This document shows positions 15,395 to 16,237 of a DNA stretch of 16,237 bases, in pieces (position 1 is the stretch's first letter; every line of letters starts with the position of its first letter). The position numbers and the translations under genes were made by a program. The DNA is taken from NCBI GenBank assembly GCA_030598525.1, contig JAUVPT010000019.1, forward strand, positions 1 through 16,237, read 5' to 3'. The DNA is from Gemmatimonadota bacterium. GTDB taxonomy: Bacteria > Gemmatimonadota > Gemmatimonadetes > Palauibacterales > Palauibacteraceae. Under the pieces are notes generated by a model that did no database searches, was not told the DNA's origin, and saw only the letters and a program-made list of their open reading frames with translations.

Positions 15395-16090
15395 CTACCG
15401 CTCGCCGACTTCCCGGTCGGCCAGGGTCCGCAACACGGCGCGCACGGGACTTCCGTCGAACGCCACGAGGCGGAGCGGCAGCGCGATGAGTTCGTAGAGG
15501 CCCGCCGGTACGTGGCTGAGCACCACACCTTCGAGGATGTTCAGGTCGTGCCGGCGCACGGCCTCGTGTGCCGGGAGGTCCGTGGAGTCCGCCGGATCGA
15601 TGCTCGGCGTGTCGATTCCCACCAGCGTCACTCCCTCGCCGGCGAGCCAATCCACGAGATCCGGGGCCAGGGCCGCGAAGTCCGCCTTGAACTCGGTCGG
15701 GTCCGGGTACGTGCCCGTCGCGACGAGGGTGCGTTCGGCGTCGAGCCGGCCGTTCGCCGGTGGATCGGGATCCGCCGCCAGGGCAGCTCGCAGCATGGCC
15801 GTCGTGACCAGGCCGCCTGGATCCATCTCCACGCGCACCACGCGGCAGGGCCCAAGGAAAGGGGCCAGCGGCCGCGCGCCGATCGCGGCGCCCCCGGGTT
15901 CGTAGTGGCTCGGAGCGTCCACGTGAGCTCCCAGGTGACACGTGGACCGCAACGTGGACAGGGTGACCGTGTCGCCGCGCGCCAGGTCGAGCACGACCTC
16001 CCGATCGAGTGCGGTGTCCCCTGGGAACACCGCTGTATCCGGACCGAGCGGCGGACTGATGTCGTACAGAGCCGGTTCCTGCCGTTTCAC
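15395..16090 (-). CDS. kynB: Kynurenine formamidase (arylformamidase, KynB type)
   Basis: At 231 residues from the GTG at 16090. This metal-dependent cyclase-fold enzyme hydrolyses N-formyl-L-kynurenine to kynurenine and formate, the second step of tryptophan breakdown. The start LYDISPPLGPDTAVFPGD is diagnostic. The metal motif His52-x3-His56-x-Asp58-x3-His62 (CHLGAHVDAPSHY) is intact, and the later His175 and Glu187 keep the 12-residue spacing of the KynB zinc ligands. GVTLVGIDTPSIDP is also typical. The frame is open 15 codons upstream into kynU, but GTG 16090 overlaps the kynU stop as GTGA and fits the family's N-terminus, so I use it. It is about 20 residues longer than most bacterial KynB (around 210), mainly in the region near 105-145. 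It is coupled to kynU. Confidence 0.92.
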   Translation of the reverse strand: MKRQEPALYDISPPLGPDTAVFPGDTALDREVVLDLARGDTVTLSTLRSTCHLGAHVDAPSHYEPGGAAIGARPLAPFLGPCRVVRVEMDPGGLVTTAMLRAALAADPDPPANGRLDAERTLVATGTYPDPTEFKADFAALAPDLVDWLAGEGVTLVGIDTPSIDPADSTDLPAHEAVRRHDLNILEGVVLSHVPAGLYELIALPLRLVAFDGSPVRAVLRTLADREVGER

Positions 16091-16237
16091 AGCGCCTCCC
16101 GGATGGCCGCTTGAAGCGTTCTTGCGGTGCGCCACATTTCACCGAAGGTGTTGAAGAGCGGCGCGGGGGCCAACCGCAGCACGTCCGGTTGACGGTAGTC
16201 ACACACCACGCCGGCTTCCTGCAGCCGGGCCTGGATC
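16087..16237 (-). CDS. kynU: Kynureninase, C-terminal end only (cut by window edge)
   Basis: Only the last 49 residues are inside the window. They include EAGVVCDYRQPDVLRLAPAP and LFNTFGEMWRTA, the well-known C-terminus of PLP-dependent kynureninase (GVVxDxRxPDVxRxAPxPLYNxF). The enzyme cleaves kynurenine or 3-hydroxykynurenine to anthranilate or 3-hydroxyanthranilate plus alanine. The stop TGA at 16089-16087 overlaps the kynB start (GTGA), so the gene order in transcription is kynU then kynB. The 5' part, including the PLP lysine, lies beyond the right edge. Confidence 0.9.
   Translation of the reverse strand, partial: IQARLQEAGVVCDYRQPDVLRLAPAPLFNTFGEMWRTARTLQAAIREAL

Noticed and set aside
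15027..16202. A 391-codon open frame on the minus strand over kynB and the SDR
   Set aside because: It is Arg/Gly/Pro-rich with no recognisable motif, and lies in another frame of the clearly homologous kynB and opposite the SDR. It is a GC-rich shadow frame.
1..16237. tRNA, rRNA, CRISPR array, insertion sequence or prophage
   Set aside because: No cloverleaf-like or rRNA-like sequence, no regularly spaced repeats, and no transposase, integrase or phage protein in any frame that I could recognise.

Overview
This 16.2 kb window is GC-rich chromosomal DNA from a Gram-negative, outer-membrane-bearing bacterium. It carries two TonB-dependent-receptor-type outer-membrane proteins, a lipobox protein and a Tad-type envelope protein. 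The gene mix (zinc-finger anti-sigma/ECF pairs followed by a carboxypeptidase-regulatory-domain receptor, 7TM sensor kinases, a bacterial kynurenine pathway) resembles Gemmatimonadota or a related phylum. That placement is an inference from style, not from a marker gene. I see no rRNA, tRNA, CRISPR array, insertion sequence or phage gene. Coding density is high, and the longest gene-free stretch is about 250 bases (8289-8538).

Left part (1-4935, all +): the end of a TadG-like gene closed by a clear terminator (1207-1243). Then comes a compact three-gene unit: ECF sigma factor, membrane-anchored zinc-finger anti-sigma factor (17-base overlap) and a receptor-like beta-barrel protein with an N-terminal carboxypeptidase-regulatory-like domain. 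The layout recalls FecI/FecR/FecA cell-surface signalling, but the receptor has no recognisable STN-type signalling domain and the anti-sigma factor is of another class. A peptidase E gene (4950-5681, -) converges on this unit.

Middle part (5803-11658, +): a membrane-bound NarL-type histidine kinase (multi-TM sensor, GAF-like region, HisKA_3 and HATPase) overlaps its LuxR-type response regulator by four bases. A 250-base regulatory region with short direct repeats and a leader hairpin follows, then a second TonB-dependent receptor of the haem/siderophore/vitamin style. A perfect 19-bp hairpin comes next, then a stand-alone multi-TM protein whose layout resembles the kinase's sensor part. This looks like a sensing-and-uptake neighbourhood; the ligand is unknown.

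Right part (11659-16237): an adrenodoxin-reductase-like ferredoxin-NADP reductase, an aldo/keto reductase, a small lipoprotein and an SDR run rightward and may form one unit. They converge on a leftward kynurenine-pathway pair, kynU (C-terminal end only) and kynB, coupled by a GTGA overlap. The SDR has Ser and Arg where the classical catalytic Tyr and Lys should be. Several starts were set at GTG codons inside longer open frames (kynB, pepE, second receptor) because homology and ribosome binding sites support the shorter forms.
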